In this document: one piece after another, positions 43,400 through 54,241 of the stretch
Layout: each line of letters starts with the position of its first letter
Numbering within the stretch: position 1 is the stretch's first letter
Assembly (NCBI GenBank): GCA_034440615.1
Contig: JAOTOM010005099.1
Coordinates: 662,501-726,500, forward strand
Length of the DNA stretch: 64,000 bases
Direction: 5' to 3'
From: Ashinkailepas kermadecensis
Taxonomy: Eukaryota; Arthropoda; Thecostraca; Neolepadidae
Translations under genes and position numbers: made by a program
Notes under the pieces: model-generated
Seen by the model: the letters and a program-made list of their open reading frames with translations, nothing else
What the model was told of the DNA's origin: nothing
Database searches by the model: none

Positions 43400-44525
43400 T
43401 CACCACCAACGGCGACCATGCTGCTGGCTACACCCACCAGTGGTGAATGCCTCCTCCACCGCAGACGTTCTGCCCGCCCGGCATAGTTGGCGCTGCTGAG
43501 GCGGCTGGAGCTGCTGAGGTGGCTGCGACTGCTGGTCCTGGCGAGGTGGGAGGATTTGCTGAGGTGGTTGCGACTGCTGGTCCTGGCGAGGTGGGAGGGT
43601 TTGCTGTGGTGGCTGCGACTGCTGGTCCTGGCGAGGTGGGAGGGTTTGCTGAGGTGGCTGCGACTGCTGGTCATGGTGAGGTGGGAGGGGTTGCTGAGGT
43701 GGCTGCGACTGCTGGTCCTGGTGAGGAGGGAGGGTTTGCTGAGGTGGCTGCGACTGCTGGTCCTGGCGAGGTGGGAGGGTTTGCTGAGGTGGCTGCGACT
43801 GCTGGTCATGGTGAGGTGGGAGGGGTTGCTGAGGTGGCTGAGACTGTTGGTCCTGGTGAGGTGGGAGGGTTTGCTGAGGTGGCTGCGACTGCTGGTCTTG
43901 GTGAGGTGGCTGCGACTGCTGGTCATGGTGAGGTGGGAGAGATTGCTGAGGTGGCTGAGACTGCTGATCATGGTGAGGTGGGAGGGATTGCTGAGGTGGC
44001 TGAGACTGCTGGTCCTGGTGAGGTGGAAGTGTTTGCTGAGGTGGCTGGAATTGTTTGGGTGGCTGGGACTGCTGAAATGGCTGGAGCTGCTGAGGTATCT
44101 GGTTCGCCTGAAGTTGCTGGGACTGCTGGGGCTGCAGAGACCGCTGAAATGACGGTGCCTGGTGGGACGGCTGACGTCGCTGGGCATATCGCTGTGCCAG
44201 CTCCGTCTTCTGCTGTACCAGATCGTGCTCCAGCTGGTCGATGCTGACCAGCAGGCGGGTGCAGGTGTGGCAGAGTGCTGTCGTATGGCTGCCGGTGGAC
44301 GGCGTCAGGGGCAGCAGCTGAGAGAGCCGCGCCACCGCAGCTCGCGCCGAGTGTCCGCCAGTGACGTCGGGAGCGACGCCGGGTCGCCCGTCAACCAGAG
44401 CCGGGCGCAGACACACCAAGCAGCCGGCCTCTGTCGGCTGCCCGTCAGCGTGGTCTGCCGGTCCGACATCACAGTCACAGAGCTGCAATCGCCGAGTCAC
44501 GGCAACCGGACACAGTCCCTGCCAC
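43400..44525 (-). CDS. ZAD-like zinc-binding domain plus Q/P-rich repeat, candidate 5' exon of a zinc-finger gene
   Basis: Minus-strand frame of about 375 residues. Near its N-terminus CLVC (about 36-39) and CHTC (about 86-89) are separated by about 46 residues and followed by a helix-like TRLLVSIDQLEHDLVQQKTEL. This is the layout of the ZAD (zinc-finger-associated) domain of arthropod C2H2 factors, which mediates dimerisation. From about residue 140 the protein is made of Q/P-rich 15-residue repeats (PPQQTLPPHQDQQSQ). There is no in-frame ATG at the left, so the start lies in another exon; GCGATTGCAG just before CTCTGTGAC could be an acceptor. The next zinc-finger exon on this strand is at 39140. 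Splice phases of the best donor (CTG|GTGGGT, phase 1) and that acceptor (phase 0) do not agree, so the joint is unresolved. Confidence 0.6.
43500..44080 (-). repeat. 45-bp coding minisatellite in the Q/P-rich segment
   Basis: About 12 units on the plus strand read GGCTGCGACTGCTGGTCCTG GCGAGGTGGGAGGGTTTGCTGAGGT. The period is a multiple of three, and the minus frame gives a 15-residue unit. One unit is shortened (about 43890-43915) but stays in frame. Confidence 0.9.
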
Positions 44526-46152
44526 AATCACCATGTCAGTATCACACAGACACAGTCCCTGCCACAGCCATCATGTCAGTATCACACAGACACAGTCCCT
44601 GTCACAGTCATCATGTCAGTATCACACAGACACAGTCCCTGTCACAGCCATCATGGCAGTATCACACAGACACAGTCCCTGTCACAGTCATCATGGCAGT
44701 ATCACACAGACACAGTCCCTACCACAATCACCATGTCAGTATCACACATACACAGTCCCTGTCACAGTCATCATGTCATTATCACACATACACAGTTCCT
44801 GCCATAGTCATCATGTCAGTATCACACAGACACAGTCACTGTCAGTCATCATGCCAGTATCACACAGACACAGTCCCTGTCACAGCCATCATGTCAGTAT
44901 CACACAGACACAGTCCCTGCCACATTCACCATGTCAGTTTCACACAGACACAGTCCCTGTCACAGTAATCATGGCAGTATCACACAGACACAGTCCCTGC
45001 CATAATCACCATGTCAGTATTACACAGACACAGTCCCTGTCACAGTAATCATGGCAGTATCACACAGACACAGTCCCTGTCATAGCCATCATGTCAGTAT
45101 CACACAGACACAGTCCCTGTCACAGTAATCATGGCAGTATCACACAGACACAGTCCCTGTCACAGCTATAATGTCAGTATCACACAAACACAGTCCCTGC
45201 CACAACTACCATGTCAGTATCACACAGACAGTCCCTGTCACAGCCATCATATCAGTATCACACAGACACAGTCCCTGCCACAATCATCATGTCACTATCA
45301 CACACACAGTCCCTGTCACAGTAATCATGGCAGTATCACACAGACACAGTCCCTGTCACAGCCATCATGGCAGTATCACACAGACATAGTCCCTACCACA
45401 ATCACCATGTCAGTATCACACAGACACAGTCCCTGCCACAATCACCATGTCAGTATCACATACACAGTCCCTGTCACAGTCATCATGTCAGTATCACACA
45501 GACACAGTCCCTGTCACAATCACCATGTCAGTATCACAGAGACACAGTCCCTGTCACAGTAATCATGGCAGTATCACACAGACACAGTCCCTGTCACAGC
45601 CATCATGTCAGTATCACACAGACACAGTCCCTGCCACAATCACCATGTCAGTATCACACAGACACAGTCCCTGTCACAGCCATCATGTCAGTATCTCACA
45701 GACACAGTCCCTGCCATAATCACCATGTCAGTATCACACAGACACAGTCCCTGTCACAGTAATCATGGTAGTATAACACAGACACAGCCCCTGTCACAGC
45801 CATCATGTCAGTATCACACAGACAATACCTGCCACAATCACCATGTCAGTATCACACAGACACAGTCCCTGTCACAGTAATCATGGCAGTATCACACAGA
45901 CACAGTCCCTGTCACAGCCATCATGTCAGTATCACACAAACACAGTCCCTGCCACAACCACCATGTCAGTATCACACAGACACAGTCACTGTCATAGTAA
46001 TCATGGCAGTATCACACAGACACTCTCTGCCACAGCCATCATGTCAGTATCACACAGACACAGTCCCTGTCACAGCCATCATGTCAGTATCACACAGACA
46101 CAGTCCCTGCCACAGCCATCATGTCAGTATCACACAGACACAGTCCCTGTTA
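44515..46152 (+). repeat. 40-bp minisatellite, about 40 units
   Basis: Units of ATCATGTCAGTATCACACAG ACACAGTCCCTGTCACAGCC occur with substitutions and small deletions (for example near 44850, 45230, 45300 and 46020). The 40-bp period rotates all three frames, so the many overlapping short frames are not genes. Confidence 0.93.
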
Positions 46153-46155
46153 GTA

Positions 46156-46386
46156 TGATGTTTGGTCACCATGTCCTCATAATTTGCTCAGATTCCAAAT
46201 CCGTCCTTCAGTCGATTAGCAACATCCACGACTGTCCACATCACGTCGTTGATAGAATCGAACAAATCGCGACCCATAACGTAAACATGAACTTTTCCTT
46301 CCTCTGGATTCCGGGCCACACCAATATCCCAGGCAACGAAGAAGCAGACTGGCTCGCAAAACAAGCCTTATCATTGAACACCTACC
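46156..46386 (+). pseudogene. LINE ORF2 remnant: RNase H domain
   Basis: The frame contains SDSKSVLQS and SFLWIPGHTNIPGNEEADWL, the DS and GH/GNE-AD signatures of a ribonuclease H domain. RNase H follows RT in the I, R1 and LOA groups of LINEs. No RT lies upstream because the 40-bp array abuts directly. The frame is cut at about 46386 by inserted sequence that begins AGTTAGTTAGTTATTTGGG, a SINE-like tail. Confidence 0.8.
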
Positions 46387-46934
46387 CCAGTTAGTTAGTT
46401 AGTTATTTGGGTTTTAGGGCGCATCATATGGGCTATTCGGTAGACGATTGCAAAACACTGCAGCAGTGTTAAAATAATGTTTTGTTTTTTTTGTTAGGTG
46501 TGATGTTGAAACGAGTACAGTAGGATGTTGAAATTTGCCACGGAAGCAAGCGAATTGAAATATCGTTTCAGTCCTACAAGCTCTATTCGAGCCAATTCTG
46601 TACTCATCAGTACATGTTTTTGGTGTGATTTTGGAGACACCTAATATATACTAACCTACAATGTTAATGATAATAACTGCAATGCCATGTTATCAGTAGA
46701 TCACATTGCTTAACACACCACATCATAGAAAATATATGTATCTGACATTGTGTCACAAGATGTTTGTGTAGTCAGTCCATAATGGTGAGCATAATCATGC
46801 TACTTATATGCAAAATACTCTCAGGAATGGGTCCTGGAGACTTCATAAGCATACATCAGCAAGCATGATTTGGATAACTCCTTGGAAAGGATGCATATTC
46901 AGTGCTCAGAAAGTGGTATATTCCACCCTACTTT
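46387..46934. mobile_element. Insertion interrupting the RNase H-bearing LINE remnant
   Basis: The left edge resembles the SINE-like tail at 42197 (GTTATTTGGG, then TAGGGCGCATC). The remaining roughly 450 bp are unrecognised. The right boundary is approximate and is set by the resumption of LINE-like sequence. Confidence 0.4.
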
Positions 46935-47094
46935 ACGAATAGTTTAGCACTGCTACAACGCTACATTCGTCAGCATCACAAGAACACATGGACACAACAC
47001 TACTCAACATGACACAAATCCAACCACACCCACGGCATCAAACCAACGGTAGGCGCATGGAACACATCAAATCAATATCACCGCCAAAAAGGAG

Positions 47095-47379
47095 TCATCC
47101 TCATTACTTAGAACTGGTTGCACACAACTAACACAGCCTCAACTAGAGGATGGCCAATATGCATCACCTCACTGTGAGACCTGCACCACCACATTAACCA
47201 GAGGCCACATCCTGCTAGACTGTAGTAACTTTAACGCTCAAAGACAACCACTTAAGGCCTTCTGTGAAACAGGGAGCATCACCCTGTCGCTGCCATCGCT
47301 CCTGGGTGACAAGCACCCAGAACTCCTTCAAATGGTACTTGAATATCTGTACGTCACAAAACTAGCAACAACACTGTAG
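47095..47379 (+). pseudogene. LINE ORF2 C-terminus with CCHC-like knuckle
   Basis: The open frame has LLRTGCTQLTQPQ, then CETCTTTLTRGHILLDC (C-x2-C-x7-H-x4-C), then NFNAQR, and ends at a TAG at 47377-47379. This order is the usual tail after RNase H in I-like LINEs, so it is probably the continuation of 46156-46386 beyond the insertion. Confidence 0.75.
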
Positions 47380-47514
47380 ACACCACACCACCGACGCTCA
47401 CTTCAACACGCAATGCATGCCCGCGAAATACTCGTAGGAAACACGTAAATAGCCACTCCCGAATGGCGTCGGACGTGCATGAGCCGATTCGCTTTCCAAT
47501 TAGAAACAAATGGT

Positions 47515-47696
47515 TATCTAGCGGTGTTGGTTATTGGTTTTTACGACACGTCGACCGTTGAGTCATGTAGCGTCGCCAATCTCTCACGCCGATTGGTCGC
47601 GGGCGAAGAGTAGCGACAGGTGAGACTCGAACACACAACCTTTCCATTGTGAGACGAGCATCTTACCCCTAGACCACTCGTCCCCGGTATCTAGCG
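47515..47696 (-). mobile_element. tRNA-Val-derived SINE with 9-bp target duplication
   Basis: The body is 47524-47687 with its head on the right. TATCTAGCG is duplicated at 47515-47523 and 47688-47696. Confidence 0.88.
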
Positions 47697-49490
47697 ATGT
47701 CATCGGACGTAGATGGGCAGACTTGCTTTAGGAATACAAAAAAAACATAACGTAAAACGACAACCCAGAGGAGCCGTCGGACGTAGATGAGCTGATTTAG
47801 CTTGCAACTCATAATGTAAAACGGCTACCCAGAGGTACAGCGGACGTATATGAGCCGAATTGTAAAACACTATACTAACCCCACTGATAACTGCATGACA
47901 TGCTTATAATAACCTTCCACTAACAACCAGCACGCGTCGGCCGGCGTGATAGGCGGTGTGGAAAATTACCTCCTTGTCCGCACGGTAAAGAACCCTCGGT
48001 GCTCTTCGACAAGAGTAGGCTAATGCCGGCATACTGGAAAAATCAACTGTCTCGTCACTCTCACCCATCCCCACCCCAGCTATAAATTATTTTGTGAAGC
48101 AAAGCAAAACTAAAACCACTTAGCCATCTAGATGTTCCCCATCCAGCCCCTGCCTTCAGCACCTAAAACATCACACACTATCACGTAACACTCCCTTAAC
48201 GTAAATGTACACTTGCCTGCACTTTACTTGCAAAACTCACTTGCTTCAAAGGCGGCGCAAATTATCTGTATGGTCCGGCACGCCTAAGAAGTCACACTCC
48301 CCCCCCGGGTCATCACACATGTGATACGCCGCCGCCGGGCATATTTTCCAGCAAAACACTGGAGGATTAATAATGTTGCTAACATGATACTAATTATAGA
48401 ATTTGTAACACAGGCAAACATGGGGGGGGGGGGGTTGCAACCATGGTGTCTGTGCGACCAATGGATCAATTCAGTTGAGGTAAACTACAGTTGAATGCCC
48501 AGTGAGTTTCGTAGAGGAAATTATATTGCTAACACAGGGGTCATTAAGAATTGCACAAGTTGAGTGTTGAGACATGAACCAATCATTTTTATGGGCCCCA
48601 GCTAAACACCTTTCAGCCCCTTTTCATGGTGTATATATCACCAACTGCTGTGTTCAATCCTAGAGAATCATGGGCAGCAAATTACTTTGGTATATTTTTT
48701 GGAGCATGCACTTCCAATAATGGAAAATGTTAGCACAATACATCATCAGCCAGTATCCCTCTTTTTGTCCACAGCCACGCAATCTTGAACCGCGTGCCAT
48801 TTTTTTTGGTGGTGGGGGGGGGTGAATTTGTGCTTGAAAGAGTTTCATGAATTCTTTAATTGTTTCCCAACACAACATTTGTGAGCATGATTAAGACAAT
48901 GTGAGCACTCATTTCCTTTGCAAATGGTTATTTTCAGTTTGGAAGCAAAACAGCATGAAAAAGGGGCTTGGAGTCAGGGTAATATAACAAAAAGGGTTTA
49001 AACCGGAGATAAAAACAACATAACCTAGCATAACCTAAGGGAGCCAGGTTTTATGAACCTAAGGTAGCCATCCCCCTTCTACGAAACAAAATCACCCAAA
49101 ATTTATAAAAACATCAAATACTTTATCTTCAAAATCTTCCAAGTTATAACCTTCCAACCAAATCGAACCTAGCCTAAACGGTTTTTAAGTTAAAAAATCC
49201 CGAAACAATTTCCATAATTTTTCAACTCGAAAATCCAAACCAAACCTATTCAAACCCAATCCCTTTGCTTGCTTTATGGAAGCAAAATGTGTGCAAAACT
49301 TGTCTCATGAACCCTTTAAAGTTAATACCATTGCATGATTTCAGCCAGCCTGTTTCCAGAATCATTCCCTTTAACTATCAATTTTTCAATTCTGCTTCTG
49401 TTACAATTTTCAACCTATAGTCGATGTATTTACCTACAGAACATGCAATTCCAGCCATTTATATTGCTTGATAGTACCAGCCTATATTAA
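47697..49490. other. No intact gene; dispersed repeat pieces
   Basis: It holds a poly-G run (about 48422-48434) and one copy of a dispersed segment (about 48870-48990: ACTCATTTCCTTTGCAAATG with GCAAAACAGCATGAAAAAGG) that recurs at about 51050-51120 and 51235-51330. Confidence 0.5.
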
Positions 49491-50760
49491 TTGCCAAACT
49501 TGTGCTTTAAGGTACAAAACATGAAAGGTGGCTGTGTAAAGTGTGAGTGTATGGGGGCCATTGGGGACTTGTTTAGGAAGGTAGATATGATAACAAGGGA
49601 GGTGGAGAGCCTGAGGTGTTTACTGCCAGAGCTCATCATAGGTAATGACATTCAAGCATGTCAGGTGCCAGATTCCAGGAGTGCTAGAAATGGTGATAAT
49701 GAGGCCCAGAGTAGTAGAGTGGACAGTAACCAGACAGAGGAGTACTTGACCAGCTTTAAGGAAAATTGACACACTTTCAGAAGTAGTATTGCAAACAAGG
49801 AAAGGAATAGTCTACCATGTCTAATGTAAACTTCAGAAGTGTTAGGAACAAAATTGGGGAACTACATGCATGCATGTCTGAAAATCTAGATATGGTATGC
49901 AAACTGAGGTATAGGTCAATGAAAGCATATTTCGAGATATCTTGCAAGAATTTGAACTGACCAGCTACATCATGCATGCTCATCAAAAGTAGGCAAGGAT
50001 AGGGGTGGGATACTCTCCTATGCGAGGCAAGTAATGAAATGTCGTACAATATAGGATAGGATGGAGTAGAAGGCGAAAGAGTAGAATATTTGTGGTGATA
50101 TATTATCCTGAAGAATGGAACAAGATTAAGGATAGGGGAATTATATAGGCCACCAGACCAGAATGAAAACACTGACAGGTTGATGCAGGAAGAGATAAGC
50201 AAAAGAGTGCACAGTATGACTGTATTGTTGGGATACTTCAACATAGCAGGGATGGGACACAAAACTAGATGCCTAAGCAAGTCAGGAAGATGTTCCATGG
50301 TTTGTTTTGAGTAAAAGTTCCTCTTTCAAATAATACATGAAACTGCAAAGGAAAATGTAATGTTTGATCTGGTGCTTACAACTGAGGAACATTTTGTGCA
50401 AAATGTGAACATAGGAGAGACCTTCAGTAATAGTGATCAAAACACTATACACTTTTCCTTACATGTTGGATGTGTTAGGAATCAGTAAAACATTGATTTC
50501 AAATTTTGATCAGGAGAATTACAATGAGTTCACGATCTTCCTGAATATATATTTATTGGGAACCATTATTGGTAGGCTTATATGCTTATGACAGGTTTAA
50601 AATAGCAAGACAAACTGCTTCAAGGTCAGGATAGGTTCATTCCCATTAGGCAAATTAGATTAAACAAGGTTAAGCACCTTTGATGGCTGACCAAGGAAGG
50701 AAAAAATTGCTGGAGTCTAAGAAGAATTTAAGAAGCTAAAAATGGATGTAAGTGGAAGTG
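49491..50760 (+). pseudogene. Decayed CR1-like LINE (end of ORF1 and endonuclease)
   Basis: The first frame (49491-49769) has CVKCECMGAIGDLFRKV and acidic or charged sequence typical of ORF1 ends. After it, across several frames, come NFRSVRNKIGELHACMSEN (endonuclease start), LYRPPDQNENTDRLMQEEIS, VLLGYFNIAGMGHKT and NSDQNTIHF (endonuclease core), then WLTKEGKKLLESKKN (linker before RT). Catalytic positions are altered (GYFN for the usual GDFN, SDQN for SDHN) and stops are frequent. No RT is recognisable on this strand. Confidence 0.75.
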
Positions 50761-50979
50761 CAAGTGCAAAAATGGATGGATGGAGTTTGGAGATTATTGG
50801 TGGGATTGGTGGTATAAGTAAGGTAAATAGGCATTGATGGGTGTGTGGGATATTGGATTGTTTCTTTTGAATTTAGGATGTGGGATTGGTTGGGGTGATG
50901 AGTGTCTTTTTTGTCCAGGCTTATGGCATCTTCCCTTTACAGACTTGCAATTTCAGTCATAATGTCAAAACACTTTATG

Positions 50980-51340
50980 ACTTTAAGGTGCTTAATGAAT
51001 TGTTGGCATTTGTCTTTCTAATACAATGCTGATGAATATGACTAGATGATGGGCACTCATTTCTTGAGCAAATGCTTACTTTTCAGTTTGTGAGCAAAAT
51101 AGTGCCAAAAAAGGAGCTGAGTTAGGTAATATGGCATAAAAGTTATGTCTAAAAAATATAAATTTGCAGTTTCAGGAAATTTTGGATTCTTGTAATTTAT
51201 TTCACAATGCAATGCTATTAATGTAGTTAACATGATGTGACCACTCATTTCCCCTGAAAATGCATACTTTTCAGTTGTCAGGCAAAATAACACCAAAAAA
51301 TGGCTTGGAATTGGCTAATACAGTTTAAAAATGAAGTTTA
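50980..51340. repeat. Two copies of a dispersed repeat also found near 48.9 kb
   Basis: Both share CACTCATTTC, a TTTTCAGTTT-like core and a GGCAAAATA..CCAAAAAA stretch. They are probably pieces of an uncharacterised repeat or LINE tail. Confidence 0.6.
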
Positions 51341-51889
51341 AAAGGAAGAAAAATTCAACATAACCTAACATAGAGAAAGCACCCTAACACAGAGAAAGAG
51401 AAGGTTGCTTCAGCATAAAAATATGCTTCCATGAAGAAAACAATTTTTTCAAGCTAAATTTCAAGCATATTTTTCTTTAAAAAATGGAAATGAGAAAACC
51501 TAATCAAACTTAACCTAGCCTGACCTGTTTTGAGGAAAGAAATCAATTATTTATAGTTGCAAACACAAATGTTGAAAATGTCTCAAACCTAAGAGAAGCC
51601 TAAGAGAAGCCTAACCTAACCTAACCCCTTTGTTTGCTTCATGGAGGTAAAATATGCATAAAACTTGTCTTCTGCATACCCTAGACTGCAATACCAAAAC
51701 TAAAAATGCAACAACCCAACCTAGCCTAACCTAACCTCCCTTTGCATCAAAACAAACCTAATCAAACTGAACCCCTTTCTTCCTTCATGAAAGTAAAATG
51801 TGTGTAAAACTTGTCTTGCGGACACCTTAAAGCACACTAATTAATTTCAGCGGTCATTTCCATGCATTCATAAAGTGTAGTGGTCATTT

Positions 51890-52090
51890 CATCATCATAA
51901 AGTGATTAGACTTAATAAGAGCCACAAGGGCCCATCCAGTTAAGTCTGTAAATGGAAGATACCATAAGCCTGGTGAAAAGACCCACCCCAACCATCACCA
52001 CATCCTAAAGAAGCCATCCACCAACATCCCACACACCTATCAATGCCTATCTACCCTAGCTATGCAGCCCTATTCCCTTGATCCCTCTTA
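51890..52090 (-). repeat. LINE tail-like segment, inverted relative to about 50.78-50.96 kb
   Basis: The reverse complement contains GGATGTGGTGATGGTTGGGG and CAGGCTTATGGTATCTTCC. It matches plus-strand sequence near 50876-50940 (GGATGTGGGATTGGTTGGGG, CAGGCTTATGGCATCTTCC). Both lie just beyond LINE reading frames, so a shared 3' untranslated region is likely. Confidence 0.6.
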
Positions 52091-52269
52091 ACACATGTGG
52101 ATTGAATGCCTTACCAATAATTTTCGAACTGCATCCATGTCTGCCTAAAGGGGTATGTGCCATGCACACATTCTTAGCAGAAATCTCACCCCATCCATTA
52201 CAAATTAGAACTCAAAACTTTAGATTTACAAATTAGAACACAAATTAGAACTAAAAAAAACAAAAAAGT

Positions 52270-52370
52270 TGCATATTCCACGGATGATTCTAGTTGCTTT
52301 GCACTGTACTCTTTCTAAAATATCTATATCTTTTTCTAGGTAGGTGCTCCATGCTGGTACATAATATTCC
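52270..52370 (-). pseudogene. Fragment of a CR1-like RT C-terminus
   Basis: The minus-strand translation contains LEYYVPAWSTYLEKDIDILE followed by RVQCKATRIIRG, the conserved stretch after the RT domain of CR1-type LINEs. It is a separate copy from the larger fragment at 52480-53270. Confidence 0.75.
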
Positions 52371-52479
52371 AAGGTCACACATAAAGACATACAAGATCAG
52401 TGCAACTATGAGCCACAAGGGCCCTTCTTGGTTGCACTCTGGACACCGAACCAGTTGCCCACCAAATCCATTGATCAGC

Positions 52480-53270
52480 CCCCCCCCCCCCTGGAATACC
52501 GAAAAGCAAGCCCTCTTTTCTTATAATAAGTGTCTATGCTGTCTTTAAAGATGTTCAGTGTGCCGCTACTGACAATGGTTTCTGGCAGCTGGTTTCAATG
52601 TTCTACTACCCTGTTGGCGAATAAAAACTCTTAACCTTGTCCTGTTGTGATTAACTTTAATTTTGAATTGATGACCTCGAATTGCATCATTTCTGTTCAA
52701 TTCAAACATTTCCCCGAGATATCCCCGTACCTGACCATGAACAAATTTAAAGACCTCAATGAGATCTCCTCTCAGCCTTCTATATCTAAGTGAAAACATA
52801 TTAAATTTATTCAATCTTTCCTCATATGCCAGGTTGCCTATGCCATTAACCATTTGTGTTGCCCTCTTTTGTACTCTCTCAAGGTGCTCGTCTCGCAATC
52901 GAAAGATTGTGGGTTCGAATGTCACCTGTCGCTACTCTTCGCCCGCGACCAATCGGCGTGAGATATTGGCGACGCTATATGACTCAACGGTCGACGTGTC
53001 GTAAAACCAATAACCAACCATTTTGTACTCTCTCTAAAAGCCAACAATCCTTTTTTTTATAACTAGAGGACCAAACTTGGACACAGTATTCCAAATGTGG
53101 CCTGACATATGCACAGTAAAGCTTCCTGATGACTTCCTCACTTTTGTATGATACATTCCTATTTATTTCCCCAAGCATTCTTAGTGCCTTATTCCTGGCT
53201 TCTTTGGTCTGCTCTGATGCCCCAATTTTGTGTTCAAAATAACACCTGCCAGATATTGTCTGCATTAGTC
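52480..53270 (-). pseudogene. 3' part of the minus-strand CR1-like LINE (RT C-terminus), split by a SINE
   Basis: The right piece (53265-53035) has KLYCAYVRPHLEYCVQVWSS and LLERVQ. The left piece (52866-52566) resumes at the same motif with RATQMVNGIGNLAYEERLNK and FSLRYRRLRGDLIEVFKFVH. A frameshifted tail near 52580-52480 includes NQLPETIVSSGTLNIFKDS. The two pieces join across the SINE at 52881-53020. Together with 57400-60766 it may be one LINE opened by the plus-strand LINE, although the RT core between them is missing. Confidence 0.85.
52867..53034 (+). mobile_element. 5'-truncated tRNA-Val SINE inside a LINE, 14-bp target duplication
   Basis: The body is 52881-53020 in plus orientation and begins within the tRNA head (GTGCTCGTCTCGCAATCGAA), so box A is lost while box B (GGTTCGAATGT) is altered. 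TTTTGTACTCTCTC is duplicated at 52867-52880 and 53021-53034. The tail is AAAACCAATAACCAACCA. Confidence 0.92.
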
Positions 53271-53489
53271 AGGAAAAGGATATTTATAGGGCTAAGATAG
53301 CTGATAGTGATAAACGAAAATTGCTTCTCGAAAAGGCTGGAGAAATTGCAAAACATGACGATTTAAAGTCCCTTTACATTCATAGGGATCTAACATACAC
53401 CCAATGTCAAGAGTTTTACAGACACAGGCATGGAAACATGGAGGAGCAAAAACCTTTAAACTAGCATGTAGGGCTCCCATGAATGATAT

Positions 53490-54241
53490 CAGGCAAGTTT
53501 TGTACTTCTCCAGACTTTGCATATCCTTGGTGAACCTAAATTGTATTCAAAACAAAGTTCTGTACACATCTGCCTTTCTCTCAGATATAAAAATTGACAT
53601 ACTAGCAGTAAATGAAACTTGGTTGTTGCCAACAGTTCTTAGCTCATTTGTAGATATAGCAGGTTATGAGATAGTGAGAACTGATACAACTGGTCACATT
53701 CCTAAGCATGGTGTTTGTTTATACGTGAAACATGGAATTTAGTTTTAATCAATCAGGGTCTCCACTCCCAATGTTCATGTTATTTTTCTGAAGGATTTCT
53801 GCCTATACATAGTGTGTGTTTACCGCCCTCCCTCAAACTCTGATTGCCAGAACCAGGCACTTGTAACTTTTTTGGCTGATTTTTGTGATGGTAAAGAGAT
53901 AATTATTCTAGGACATTTTAATTTATCATCAGTGCACTGGCCAGATGGTGTTGCTGACACAGTGGGTATTACTCACACAGATATATCTTTTGTTGACTGT
54001 TTTCATATGCTTTGCCTAACTCAATGGATTAACCAGCCTACCTTTGTAAATTCTGGAAACACGCTGGACCTAATTTTAACATCTGAAATAGACAGGGTTG
54101 GACTGGTAGAGATCTTGCCCCCCTTTCCCCAATGCCAGCACTGTCCTGTTCTAATTGACTATTATTTCCAGGCAAGCAAGCCAGCCATATCTAGCAACAC
54201 ATCACTGAAAAGGTGTTGGCACGGAGGGAATTACTCAGCTA
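53490..54241 (+). pseudogene. LINE ORF2 apurinic-type endonuclease domain, inactive
   Basis: The frame contains LNCIQNKVLYTSAF, IDILAVNETWL (catalytic glutamate), CVYRPPSNSDC and IILGHFNLSSVHW. In this family the aspartate of GDFN is catalytic, and here it is histidine. Two in-frame stops occur at about 53740 and 53746, after which the same frame resumes at the CVYRPP motif. The domain is cut at AIN by the TTAA element. Confidence 0.85.

Noticed and set aside
43487..44152. Plus-strand Leu/Arg-rich and Ala/Gly-rich frames over the 45-bp array
   Set aside because: They depend entirely on the repeat unit. The minus frame continues from a ZAD-like domain and is the better coding candidate.
44533..46150. 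Many His/Ser/Gln-rich frames over the 40-bp array
   Set aside because: A 40-bp period rotates frames, so each is a mosaic of the same repeat. No start, domain or constraint is visible.
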